Origin: Dastarcus helophoroides
Lineage: Eukaryota; Arthropoda; Insecta; Coleoptera; Bothrideridae
Direction: 5' to 3'
Length of the DNA stretch: 64,000 nt
Assembly (NCBI GenBank): GCA_028583605.1
Contig: CM053331.1
Span: 10,276,857 to 10,340,856, forward strand
Of the stretch, positions 33,112 to 44,606 are shown piece after piece. The position numbers were made by a program, and so were the translations under genes. The notes below the pieces were generated by a model. It was not told where the DNA came from. It searched no databases and saw only the letters and a list, made by a program, of their open reading frames with translations. Position 1 is the first letter of the stretch. Each line of letters begins with the position of its first letter.

Positions 33112-33230
33112 TATTAATTTTATTTAACATTTCTGCGACCCAATTTAAAAATGTTGAAATTTTTAATCATAACAGTTTTTTTTATTAATGAAACTTTCCA
33201 AACTGGATCGCAGAAATGTTAAATAAAATT
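33112..33230. repeat. Inverted repeat with ~34-bp arms
   Basis: TTAATTTTATTTAACATTTC followed by TGCGACCC on the left pairs with GGATCGCAGAAATGTTAAAT on the right; the arms differ at about two positions. The loop is about 50 bp. Confidence 0.85.
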
Positions 33231-33238
33231 AATTTTTT

Positions 33239-33490
33239 TTTTGGTGGAACGGACTGGTCCTTGGATATCTTCAAAAATTGAAGAATAAATCTTGTCCCCT
33301 GAAACCAAGAAAGATTAAAAAACACAACAAAAGTTGCTCTAATGCGTTTCGATAGCCAAACTATCTTTTTCAGACAGATACTCTAAGAAAGACACTCAGT
33401 ATCTCTCTGAAAATGGCTATCGAAACGCGTTAGTTGTTTTTTAATCTTTCCTGGTTTCAGGGGACAAGAGTTGTTTTTCAATTTTTAATA
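33239..33490. mobile_element. Foldback/MITE with a central hairpin
   Basis: The left arm (CTTGTCCCCTGAAACCAAGA ... GCGTTTCGATAGCCA, about 33285-33357) and the right arm (TGGCTATCGAAACGCGTTAG ... CTGGTTTCAGGGGACAAG, about 33414-33470) are reverse complements with few differences. The loop region is TTTCAGACAGATACTC. A one-armed relative lies at 1107-1212. Non-coding. Confidence 0.8.
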
Positions 33491-34143
33491 ATAATAAATA
33501 GTATTGCCGACCAATAAGAGTCTACCGTGAATAGTAGTCTAAATTTTCATTGAAACTGAAAACTCTTCAGAACTAAAATCTTTTTTAAAATTTTGACCTT
33601 AATAGTGAGATTTCCACTTTCCTAGAAGATTTGAGTTTCTAAACAAAAGTTGAAAATTCCAAATTTTATCAAAATTCCGGTTTAATATTGTTTTAAATTA
33701 GAAAATTGATAAGAATTTTGGATAAACTCTACTTTAAACTTTTCTCCCGAAATGTTGTGATTAAAGTCAAAGTTTGATATGATAGTTTGAATATTGAATT
33801 GAAATTTGAAATTTCAAAAGTCAGAATTTTGAAAGTAATTAAGATCCAAATTTTTTGATTGAAGTTGAAATTTTTTTCTTAAGAATTTTAGCCTTAGAAC
33901 TCAAAAGTAGACATTCTGGACATAAAGTTGAAATTTTAGGAAAAAAAGTTAGCATTTATATCTTAAACTGGACATTTTCAAATTTCGATTAATTTTAACA
34001 AACATTTGATATTTTTGAGTTTAAAAATTTGAATATTAATACCAAGGGTAAATTACCAACGTTATTAAAAAAATGAGTTTTAGTCCAAAATTTCGAGGAA
34101 AACTTAGGTTTAAATTCAAAATTCTTCGAAAAAAGGCTTTCTA

Positions 34144-35275
34144 CAGAGTCTGACACCGATCTCTTCTCGCCAAATTAACATCTAATGGTCTTCCTCCTGG
34201 ACTCTGTCATTTGATATTTAATTTTCTCGCTGACAGATCTCTTCAGGTCGTCGTCGATGGCATCTCATCCGAGACATTTGCGATTAACGCAGGGGTGCCT
34301 CAGGAGTCTGTTTCGTCTCCTACTTTACTTTTGTTACACATAAACGATCTCTTTGCTTCAACTATCAATCCTATATACAGTTAAGTAGATGATAGTAACC
34401 TTGTGTCATCTTTTTTCTCCAACAAATCATTATCTATCTACGCTTCAGATCAACTAGGGAAACAGCAGATACAGACGATTAATCGGGATCTCGAGATTAT
34501 TCTGAAATGGAGTAAGAACAATTTGGTCGACTTCAACGCTTCAAAAACTCAGGCCGGGGTTTTTTTTAAGAAAACATCAAGGGATAATGCAACAAATATA
34601 CTAATGGACGGTAAAAGCCTTCCGATGGGATCTAATCTATCTATCCTAGGAGTGAATGCAAGCATTAACTTCTTTTGGGACGATCATGTGCGCGCCATTG
34701 CCAAATCTGCCTCTCAGAAGGTAGGCTTTTTTTTAGAGCTAAAAAGTACTTTACATCTTATGAGCTATTAACACTATGCATAGCTCAAGTTAGGCCAACA
34801 CTAGGGTACTGTACTCATGTTGGGAGTCCAGCCCCAAAACACACAATTCAATTCAAAGAAGAGCGATTCGGCTAATTGATGACGAGAGTCTGACCGATTC
34901 TCTCAAAACACTGGAGCACAGGCGTATGGTTGGTGACTTGTCTCTTTTCTACAAGTACTATCATGGAAGATGCTCGCAGGAACTAATAGGATTGATCCCT
35001 CCAAGGGCAAGATTCTTAAGGCATACTAGACCGTCGGAGACAGCAAATTTCTGTGTGGTCCAGCTTGACATGGTGAGGACTTCTGTCTACGGAGACTCTT
35101 TTTTCTATAGAACTTTCAAGCTATGGAACTTGTTACCGAAAGGAATTTTCCCCAAAAATTACAACTTATCCTTGTTTAAGAAGGCGGTTCATCGCTATCT
35201 ATCCTTGTTTCCGCATCCTACTCGCAGTGCTTTCAAAGCTTAATGGGGTTACCCTTTGCATGTGGATTAAACTTA
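34144..35275 (+). pseudogene. Jockey-type non-LTR reverse transcriptase, 5'-truncated
   Basis: Starts abruptly in the RT domain and reads LADRSLQVVVDGISSETFAI, then NAGVPQESV (the consensus is GVPQGSV), LLHINDL, and the catalytic motif as VDDSNLVSSFF after a stop. NLVDFNASKTQAGVF, LSILGVNASINFFWDDHVRA and SASQKVGFF come next, and a later frame gives FFYRTFKLWNLLPKGIFPKN and LFKKAVHRYLSLFPHPTR, ending at 35243. There is no RNase H domain. This C-terminal arrangement fits the Jockey/CR1 group. Frameshifts and stops make it inactive. It shares nearly all of this sequence with the minus-strand relic at 44607-47095 and splits a satellite block. Confidence 0.88.
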
Positions 35276-36340
35276 AAAAAGAAATTGATTTATTTATAGG
35301 AACATTAAAAATTCCGACTCGATCTCAAAATTTTGAATTTCTAAGCCAAAAGTCGAATATTCGAAAATTTATCGAAATTCCGCATTTAAAGATGACATTT
35401 AAAAACCTCAAAATTCATAAAAAAACTATAAATTTCAAGTGTTTTTTAATGTTGCCTTTTTCCTTGAATTTCGAATTTGTCTCATGACTTTTTTTTAATT
35501 TCAGCTTAATTTCTATCAATTTTGAAGTTCTCTAGATTCTAGATATTTAAACTTTTTTCTCAAAATGCAACTGAAATGAAAATGTTTGAAATGTTAAGGT
35601 TAAAGTCGCAATTTCGAGAAAAAAGTTAATGTTTCGAAATCAATTTGGTTTACCGAAGAAAAATGTTTCACAACAATTTCAGATTTAACCTTGAAATTTC
35701 AGCTATTTGATCGAATTCAAGTATAGACTTGAAATTTTAAGACTTTCTGAATCTTTTCGAAATTTTAGGAATTCTGAAAATTTTTTTTTCAAGATTTTAA
35801 TATAAAATCCAAATATAAGCTTTGATTTAGAAATTTTGACTTTGATTCATTGGAAATTTAATCTTTTTCTTGAAATATGGTGTAAAAACTGGGTTCTTAT
35901 ATTTTCTTTCAAAATTTTCCTGTTATCATTTTTTGTTATCATTTATAAATTTTAATTTTAATTCTTCCTCTAAATTTTGAATTTATTATGACTTTCTAAA
36001 GTTTCTTTATAAATAACAATTTTTCTTAAAAGTTTTTTTTACCATTACCAGTTACTCAAAGTTGAGAGAACGTTATTCTTCTTCAATTTCAAATATATAG
36101 AGAAACATTATTGTTTCTTTTCCAACAATTTCTAGTTTGTTTTCTTTTACAATTTTGATTTGAAACTCAAAATTTAGACTCCCTTTGTCTATCGAAATCT
36201 TAAAGATTTAGCCCCAATGATTTGTTATGAGTTTTTTATTACGAAATTTTGAATTTTTTATTGTTTTAGTTTTTAATTTTGTCAACTTTTTACTTTAAAC
36301 TCGAAAATCCATTTTCATTATAATTTGCCACCCCTCTACA
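35276..36340. repeat. Degenerate satellite after the LINE fragment
   Basis: Mixed orientation: purine-rich to about 35450, then pyrimidine-rich. It continues the block interrupted by the LINE. Confidence 0.55.
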
Positions 36341-37480
36341 TAATTTATGACAAAATAGGAAAAAGTCCACCAGCAATCAAAAATAAAGGTAGAAAAAATA
36401 CGCGTCCTCATTTTCGATTATTTGAAAGCCTATAAGCACTTTCCCTATGAATTAAGTAATGAAAAACTCTTAATCATATAAAGATAATCGGTGTATTATT
36501 TAATATGAATAAAAATGAATAATTTCCTTGTCAGGTAATCAGCATTTCGTCAAATTCTTGCACTCTAGGATTGAAGTGGGCGAAGTGAATAAAAGTTCAC
36601 AAAAATACACTCTATTTTTACCTAACAGGGCCCTGAAGATAAGAATCGTAATCAGTCTCCCATTAAATAACCTGAAAATGTAACAAAAAGTTTTTCCGAG
36701 CAGACTTCCTAGCGTGATCAATTTGTTCGACATCGACAATGGAAATGTGTTTTTTATGCTCGGGAAATGAAAAAGAAATTACTTCTACATTAATGCCAAA
36801 CAGTACACGTTTCAATGGAAATGAAAGTCTCTATCAATCTACCAGTCCGTATTTCAGTATTATATTTCGGCGTTGCCTCTTGTATGCCTTGAATGTGCTG
36901 AGACCACTTCATTAATTCCTTTGATAATTTTGAAGATTTTTGACCTCTCGAGATAAGAGATTGATAATAAAAAAATCTCATTCTGTAACAAGTATTTTAC
37001 GAATTAGACAATAATGTGGAACATTGTAAAATTAATCAGTCTACGAAATCCTATATTAATTGTTCACTTTTATTAACGAAGTTGTAAGCTTTGGTCAATA
37101 ATTCTGCAGCCAAAAATTTTCTATAAACGATGTATCGACGTTTCGTCAACATTATTTATATACTTTAGGTACCTCTGCTTTAAAAGAAAAACGGTCCTTT
37201 TAATTAAAAATGTTGGAATATCAATGAATTGTTATTGCTAACAATCTCTATACATGTTGAACCAAATTTAATTTCCACTACAGGGATCTCGTAAACTCTT
37301 AAAAGATACAAGAAAGCTTAACTGTGCAAAGTAGTGCACAATTTAAAATGCCCAACGTTATTCCGCTGAGAAGACAATTGAATTCCAATTCGTCTTGATT
37401 TTATTTAGAAAAAACTGAAAATCTCCATTTTTAAAAATCAGCTGGAACTTGTTTGTTTGAAATCAGATGGAAAAAGACCA
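36341..37480 (-). other. Single-copy-looking region with an unrecognised minus-strand open frame
   Basis: The minus-strand frame at 36790-36981 reads MRFFYYQSLISRGQKSSKLS and ends FISIETCTVWH. Just upstream is ACTTGTTACAG, acceptor-like, so it could be a terminal exon. A second frame at 36539-36739 follows. Composition is more balanced than the satellite on both sides. I recognise no family, and neither frame can be claimed as a gene. Confidence 0.25.
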
Positions 37481-38330
37481 TAGTTGGCTCTTTTTAGGGC
37501 CTATTTTCCAAAAAACGCGACATTTCCAAAAAAATAAACCGAACTTTTAAAATATTCAAAATTTTCGAAACCAAGTTTAAAAAGGTGACATGTAATAGGA
37601 AAGTTGCGATTTTCAAATAAAGGAATGCTAAAAAGGGCAACATTTTGAAAAATGTCGAAATTTGTAAGAAAGTCGAAATTTTGAAACAAGTCAAAAATTT
37701 TTTGAGAATTGTTGAAACTTTTTAAAAAAGCGAAATTTGAAAAAATAGTCAAAATTCTGAAGAAAGTAGAAAAAAATTGAAAGTTTTCAAAAAAAGTCGT
37801 AATTTAAAAAAGTCAAATTCATAAATAGCCGAAATTTTCAATAAAAGTTAAAATATTTAAAAAAATTTCGAAATTTTTAAAAAAGTGGTGAAATTTAAAA
37901 AAAAATTCGAAATTTGAAAAAAAAGGTCAAAATTATAAAAATTTAACACTCAAAATTCAAAATTTTCAAAAAAGTTAAAATTTTGTAAAAAAGGTGGAGT
38001 TTGAAACTTTCAAAAAAAACTCGACATTTTTAAACAAAAAACTAAGAAATTTGCAAAAAAGCAGAAATTTTTGAAAAAAAATTATTAAAAATAAGACTTA
38101 AAAAACTTGAAAATTTTAAGAAGTTCAAATTTTTAAAAGATATCAATATTTTGAAATAAAATTGAAATAAAAAAAATCTAATCCTCCAATGAATTCGCCA
38201 TTTTTAAAAAAGGGAATAAAAGAAAATGGAAATTTCGCAGAAGTCAAAGTTGAAATTTTTAAATAAGTAATGCAATTTTAAAAAGTCAAAATTGTGAAGA
38301 AATTCGTAATGCGTTTAAAATAACCAAAAT
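37481..38330 (+). repeat. Satellite block, purine-rich strand
   Basis: Clear GTCGAAATTTTGAAAAA units. Minus-strand open frames here (for example 37501-37752) are repeat artefacts with an FxNFDF rhythm. Confidence 0.85.
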
Positions 38331-38870
38331 CAGATTTACGTTAATTATGGAGGCTGCCTAAATATGCAATGTGTATGTTGTTTTTTATTATTTAATATCT
38401 CAGTCGTTTCTGAAGAAAATTCCTGGCAACAATCCTGCAAAATATCATAGATTTTATGTAGGGGAGGGGGGTGCGAATTTTTTTTTGCCCAAAGGCCTGT
38501 TGATTCTAGCTACATCACCCTGAATTCCTTGAAACCCGAGGTACGAAATAGGCTTATTTATATCCTGCGACACTATTCCAGATACTTTCAAACTAGAGAC
38601 CTGCACGAGTAAGTAAAAATGTAATATGATTTTAATCATCAATTACTTTTCCGAAATATGTAATTGAAGAATTGGCATCGTTGGGATCGTGGCATCGTAC
38701 CGAGTCGAGTATACTATACTCATTTGTAATCGTGAAGTTTATATTATAGGTTTTGTGTTGTATGTTTCAAGTTGACACTTGTCGAAAATTTAATCTTTCT
38801 ATATTGTATATTTTAGATACGAAGTTTAAAGAATTTTATGTGTCATTAGCAAGTATTTGTATAATTTACT
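38331..38870. other. Non-satellite spacer
   Basis: Includes AGGGGAGGGGGGTGCGAATT at 38461, reminiscent of G-rich transposon ends, but no partner end was found. No gene seen. Confidence 0.4.
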
Positions 38871-41800
38871 CCATAAAAGTCGAAACTTCGAGAAAAAGTT
38901 GAAATTCGTTAAAAAAGTCGAATTAAATAAAATAAAACTTCGAAAAATAGTCAAATATTCGAAGAACTCCTTAAATAGTTCGTATTTGTCTAAGGAACAG
39001 ACCCTCTAATATTTACTAAGTACACGTAAAATTTAAAATTTTATTTATTTTCGAAAAAATATCAAATCGAAAATTTGAAAGCCAATTTACAAAAAAGCGG
39101 AAATCTAAAAAATTTTAGAAAGTCAAAATTTTTAAAAAATAAGAGATTTTAAAAATCAGTTTACACTTTTAAAAATATCAAAATTTAATAGGAATCAAAT
39201 TTTCGATAAAATGAAATATTTGAAAATAAGACCAAGTTTTTAAAAAATTTGAAATTTATAAAAAAGGTCGACATTTTAGAGTAACAGAAGTTTTAAAAAA
39301 GTTGAAATTTTCAAACAAAGTTAAAATTTTGAAAAAGTTAAAAATTTTGAAATCAAAATGTTTTAAACAATCGAAATTTTGAACAATGTTAAGATTTTCA
39401 TGGAAAATTAAAATTTCCCAAAAAGAGGTACTATTTTCTAAACGGTCAAAAAAAATTTTCTTTAAAAAATTCGAGAATTTTAAAAAATGACCAAATTTTT
39501 AGCAGAATTCTAAATTTTTCAGAAAGTTAATATTTTAAAAAATAATATAAAATTTCAAAGTCAAAATTTTAAAAAAGGGTCGAGATTAAAAAATTTAAGA
39601 ATCTTCAATCAACTTTTGATAAAAGTTAAATTATCAAAAGGTTACTTTATTTAAGAAAAGACAAAATTATCAGGAAAGTCAAACTGTTTTAAAAATCGCA
39701 ATTTAAAAAAAATGCCAAAATATTAACAAAAGTCGAAATTCGAAAAAAAAAGTTAATTTCCATTATATCAAATTTTAAAAATATTATTGAAATCTGAATA
39801 TTGAAGAAAAATCAAAAATTATTAAAAAAGTACATATTTTTTAAAAAGGACCAAAATTTGAGTAATCAATATTTGGAAAAAGGCGATGTTTTGAATAGTT
39901 TAAATTTTGAAATAACGGTCCAACAGTTTTTAAGAAACTCAAAATCTTAAAAAAATTAGAATTTAAAAACTGGTCGAAATTTTTTCAAAAAGTCACAATT
40001 TAGGAAAAAAAGTCGACATTTTCAAATAAACAGAAACATTGAAAATTTTGCAAAATAATCCAAAATTGCAAACTAATTTGGCGTTTAAAAAATGTGACGC
40101 TTTAAAATAATCGAAATTTTCAGATACAATTTCAGATTAAAAAAAAATGCGAAAATAAAACAAATCGAAAGTTTGCAAAAAGTAAAAATTTTGAAAAATA
40201 ATTCAAATTTAAAACGGTCGACATTTTTAGGAATCAAAATGTTCAAACAGTAACGATTCTTAAAAAATTTCAAATTTGGGAAAAAAGAGATTTTGAAAAA
40301 GTTGAAAATTTAAGAAATTGACATTTTGAAAACAGTTTAGTCTTATATTTTTAAAAAATGACGAATTTTTAACGGGTAGAAAGTCAATATTTTCAAAAAG
40401 AGCCAAGGTTTTAAAAAGGGTAAATTTTAGAAACAAATTGAAACTTTGAAAAATCGAAATTTTCAAAAAACTAGAAATTTTTGTAAAAGTGGGTCAAAAC
40501 GTAAACAAAAGTCGAAAAAAAAAGGAAAATTTTTCTAAAAATGGAAATGCTGAAAGATCAAAAAAATCTAAATTTTCAAAAAATCTAAACCTTAAAAACT
40601 TAAAATTAAAAAACAAATTGATGTTTAAAAAAAAACAAATTTTTGAAAAAATTTAAACTCAAAAAAGTTTAAATTTAAAAAAAAAAGATAAAAAATTTGA
40701 AAAAAAGTCGAAAATATGAGAAAAAGTCAAAAGTATTTAAAAAAGAGTTCAAATTTTGACAAAAACTTGAATTCTGTGAAAAAAAAAATACAAATTTTGA
40801 TTTGACAACAATATTTTGAAAAAAACATTAAATTGAATTACCAGAAAAATCGAAAATCTCTAACTTATTTTTCTGAAAGTTTATACTTTTTTTCGACTAT
40901 TCAAAATATTTACTTTTCAAAAATTTTGACTTAAAATTTGGAGAAATGGCGACATTTTTGATAGCTAAAATTTTGGAAATTTAAACTTTTAAAAAAACCC
41001 GGGATTTTTAAAAAAGCCAAATTTTAATAAAAAAAAGTTGTAGTTTTGAAAAATCCATATTTTGAGAAAAAATCAACTATTCGAAAAATTCGACATCATT
41101 TTCATAAACAGTCGAAATGTTTAAAAAATTATATACCTTATTTGAAAAAAATATGAAATTTTCACAAACCGAACTCGACTCCAAATTTCTACCACATTTA
41201 CTTTTAAATTTGATTTTTTTAAAACATTTTAATTCTTTTTGAAAATTTGATATTTTTGAAAGTTTAAACTTTTGAAAACATTGACTTCTTTCAATTTTTA
41301 ATATTTTTTAATTTGATTTTTTGAACTTTCTCAAATGACGTCCAATTTCGATTTTTATTGAATATATTGGCTTTCTTGAACATTTCGACTTTTTTTTACC
41401 ATTTCGACTTCATATTTTGAAAATTTCGAATTTCCATTTTTCCCTGTAATTTTCACTTTTTTTAAATTTCAAGACTACCAATTTCGCTTTTTTTAAGAAT
41501 TAAGATTTCCAATTATTTTAAAATTTTTTTGAAAATTTTGACAAAATTTTAATATTTTCGCGAAACTGTGGCTTATTTCACAATTGTAACTTTTTTAAAA
41601 TTTTGATTTTTTTTCATAAATTTGGTTATATTGAAATATTTATTTTTAAACACTTCTGTCTTTTTTTTGAATATATCCACCTCTGTTCAAATTTTTGACA
41701 TTCTCTAAGTTTTGAAAATCTCGACAATTTTATTTAAATATGTCAACTTTTTCTCAGAGTTCCAGCTTTTACGTAGTAAATTAGACTTTTATTTAAAAAA

Positions 41801-43170
41801 ATGGACCTTTCTTAATTTTCACTTTTTTCAAGAATTACATTTTTCTCAAAATTCCGACATTTTTATAATTTCTATCATTTTACACCATTTTCACTCTTTT
41901 CGAAAATTTTCCCGTATATTTATATAAACGTGAAAATTTTCAAATTTAATTATTCAAATTATTGATTTTTTTCGAAATTGTAACTTTTCACGATTTACTT
42001 TATTTAAAATTTCTACTTTTGTGAAAATGTTAATTTTTTTTTTCAACATTTTTTGAGGATGTATAGCTTTTTTTGTTTCCAAAACTTTCTAATATTTTTT
42101 AAATTGCGAATATTTAAATTTTCAACAAAAAGTTAAAAAAAATTCGAAATTGGGAAGAATTTTTCAGTTTTAAATCTAAAAAGAGGTTTTGAAAGAAAAG
42201 TATAAAAAATTCAGGCTTTGATTTTAAAATTATGAAGCTTAAAGCGAATTGTGGAGAAACATTTTACTTAAACACTCTGAAATTTCTTCCCGAAATTTCG
42301 ACATCATTTCTAAATTTTGCCTTTTAACTAAAAATTTCGAGAAATCGAAGTTTAAAAGTTTTTTTAACTTTAATCCCTGCATTTTGACTTTACTCATGAA
42401 ATTTTAATTTTAGATAGGAAATTTGAAGTTTAGATTTCGAGAATAATATATTTTAATTGTCTAGTTTTTCTTCAATATTTTTTCTGACATTCATCCCAAG
42501 AAATTCCAAATTTTCACTTCTTTTTATTCTGACATTTTAAAATGAAGATTCATAATAGAAGTTTTTAATTTCGGAAACCGTAATAAACAATATAGAAAGT
42601 CGAATAATGTCAAAATTTTGAATAAAAAAAATCGAAAATTCAAGAAATTTTCTTTCCCAAAATTTAAAAAAATTAAAAATATCTTTGAATTTGTTTCTAT
42701 TTTTTTCAGTTTCATGATTTTAATATTTCTCTCGAAAATTTAAGAAAGAATAAATGAAAGAAAATTTTAATTTTTGTCCTTAAATATGGACTTTATTTCG
42801 TAAGTCGACATTAAAAAGAAAATCATTAGAAATCCCCACTAGAAATTTAAAATTAGAGAAACATCGAAATTTCTGGAAAAAAATCAGAAACATTTTTATA
42901 AATAATCCTTCTTTTTATGAAACTTTGATTTTTTCTTCTAGAATCTGGAACAACTTAATATCCTAATTTCAAAATTGAAATTTCCAAAATTTTTGGTAAA
43001 ATTCGAAGTTTGGGAAAAGTGTTTTATTTCGGTAAATTAAACATTTCATATTTTAAGGGGAAATTTTTGGAAAAAGCTTTAAAAAAAATTACTTAAATTT
43101 CTGATTGTGTGCAGAAAATTTCGACGTTAAACTCGAAATTTCGAGAAGAAATTTTAAAATATCTATAAAG
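38871..43170. repeat. Longest satellite block, purine-rich then pyrimidine-rich
   Basis: 38871-40860 is purine-rich (GAAATTTTGAAAAAAGTC), 40860-42110 is pyrimidine-rich (TTTTTGAAAATTTCGAC), and the remainder is mixed and degraded. The order (purine then pyrimidine) is opposite to that of the 13.8-16.0, 26.7-29.4 and 61.9-64.0-kb blocks. No coding content. Confidence 0.85.
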
Positions 43171-43189
43171 AAAATGTTGTCGGTTAACG

Positions 43190-43635
43190 ATCTCTGCTCT
43201 CAACGCTTAAATAAAATCTTGCGTATTATTTATTACATAAAAATCGCTTAATACCCATTTTCACTACCTTAGAAATTGAATTTTGAAAAATCATCTCTAA
43301 GTGCTCACCTATGTATTACGGAGCAGAACAGTAAGAAATTTCATGTCCCTAGACCCATCTGTATAGGCTGTGCATTGTCTGTCAGTCAGTGCTTAGAGAT
43401 TTATTATATAGATTAGTTACGATTACGATAAAAACCATAGATTAGGAAAATTAAATTATAAAATTAATTTGAGAGGGTCTGGAACAGTTTTCAGAAGAAA
43501 TCGTATTCTATTAACGATCCCGTCAAGCAAAAAATTCCTTGTATACCAAATCGCTTCAGTAATTGAGCCGTGAAAAGCGAACAGACAGACAGACAAAAAC
43601 ACTTTCGCATTTATATATTAGTTAGGATAGGTTCC
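43190..43635 (+). repeat. SINE/RTE-type repeat tails
   Basis: Two pieces. 43325-43420 contains AAATTTCATGTCCCTAGACC and GGCTGTGCATTGTCTGTCAG, with a minus-strand copy at 48300-48425. 43540-43630 contains AAATCGCTTCAGTAATTGAG, CCGTGAAAAGCGAACAGACA and GACAGACA, then TTTCGCATTTATATATTAG, a tail type seen in many insect SINE/RTE-like repeats. Non-coding. Confidence 0.6.
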
Positions 43636-43679
43636 TCTTTAATACATGTACTCATTTTATTATGACTGCCGGTGGAGCC

Positions 43680-43738
43680 CTACCTAAGGCTTTGCGGAAC
43701 ACCAAGACTCCGCGAAGCACCAAGGCTTCGCGGAGCAC
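43680..43738. repeat. Three ~18-bp GC-rich tandem units with a perfect hairpin
   Basis: Units read AAGGCTTTGCGGAACACC, AAGACTCCGCGAAGCACC and AAGGCTTCGCGGAGCAC. CTCCGCGAAGC (43708-43718) and GCTTCGCGGAG (43725-43735) form an 11-bp perfect stem. Confidence 0.8.
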
Positions 43739-43748
43739 ACTTTGGGTA

Positions 43749-43838
43749 ACGTTGGCTTAGTTGATTAAAGTTGCCTCTTTCGTTTGACTTGCTTGAGAGC
43801 TCGCGGGTTCAAACTTCGCCGCCGATCGCGCATTTTTG
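43749..43838 (+). ncRNA. tRNA-like (SINE head) sequence
   Basis: TGGCTTAGTTGA (43753-43764) resembles a pol III A box and GGTTCAAACTT (43806-43816) a B box, about 40 bases apart. Acceptor-stem pairing was not convincing. Sitting beside a foldback repeat and short GC repeats, it is more likely the head of a tRNA-derived SINE than a functional tRNA gene. Confidence 0.45.
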
Positions 43839-43865
43839 AACTTTAAGTTTCTTAGACGCGTTAAG

Positions 43866-44010
43866 CGATTTTTGATAGGAGGTAAACGTATGGTTGTGCA
43901 CCAACATTACACTAATTTGCTTTACCAACAAGCTCAAATGTTAACATTCGAGCATGTTGGTAACGTGTGATGGTGCTCAAAACCATAAGTTTACCTCCTG
44001 TCCAAAATCG
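43866..44010. repeat. Foldback repeat next to the tRNA-like sequence
   Basis: The left arm (CGATTTTTGATAGGAGGTAA ... TTTACCAACAAGCTC) pairs with the right arm (GAGCATGTTGGTAACGTGTG ... TTTACCTCCTGTCCAAAATC) with scattered mismatches; the loop is about 14 bases. A fragment occurs at 3066-3105. Confidence 0.8.
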
Positions 44011-44606
44011 TTCAACCAGTCTAAGGAAGTTTTGACCTCAAAAAATTTAGTTAATAACATTTCTTATTCCTGTTCTTGTAGAAGTCGTGGTGTAGACTTG
44101 CTTGTGTATATTTGGATAAACAACGTCTCCCCCAAGGATCCAGATGTATTGTCCTGCGAATATATATTATGGTAAATTTATTTGAGCATCTCTCTGGAGT
44201 ATTTCTATTCCCGGAGCCATTATTGTTGAATTTACACCCAACGACGTATTTTATTAACTGGTCTTCGGCTGTCATGGCCAAGCAATGAATGGCAAATGCC
44301 TTTAATTATCCTTTGCTCCAAGAGTAATTTAAATTTAGATATAAATGGAGTATTTCGTTCTTGTCGTGTTGGAAAATTCCTAGACGGAATAAGTAAATGA
44401 CTGACCTGCTATTCGCATTCCCGCCGCCTCATTGATTTACTATTGTTCCAGATAAAATGGACATCAAAGAGCATAAAACATGACGATTCATTAAACGGAA
44501 ATGTATTTTCTTTTATTTTTTTTATGCAAGTTCTCCACTACTTAGGTATTTATCTGCCCCCCTAATAAATATATACCCGTAGAAATCCAAAAGTTTCATA
44601 GATGAT
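44011..44606. other. No gene seen
   Basis: Overlapping short open frames on both strands near 43954-44281 show no recognisable motif. Confidence 0.4.

Larger units (their letters stand above)
32860..34143 (+). repeat. Degenerate satellite, mostly purine-rich, with two hairpin inserts
   Basis: GAAATTTTGAAAAA-type units, degraded. The inserts at 33112-33230 and 33239-33490 are described separately. The block ends where the LINE fragment begins. Confidence 0.6.

Noticed and set aside
43749..43838. Functional tRNA gene
   Set aside because: A- and B-box-like words are present but a closed acceptor stem and standard arms could not be drawn.
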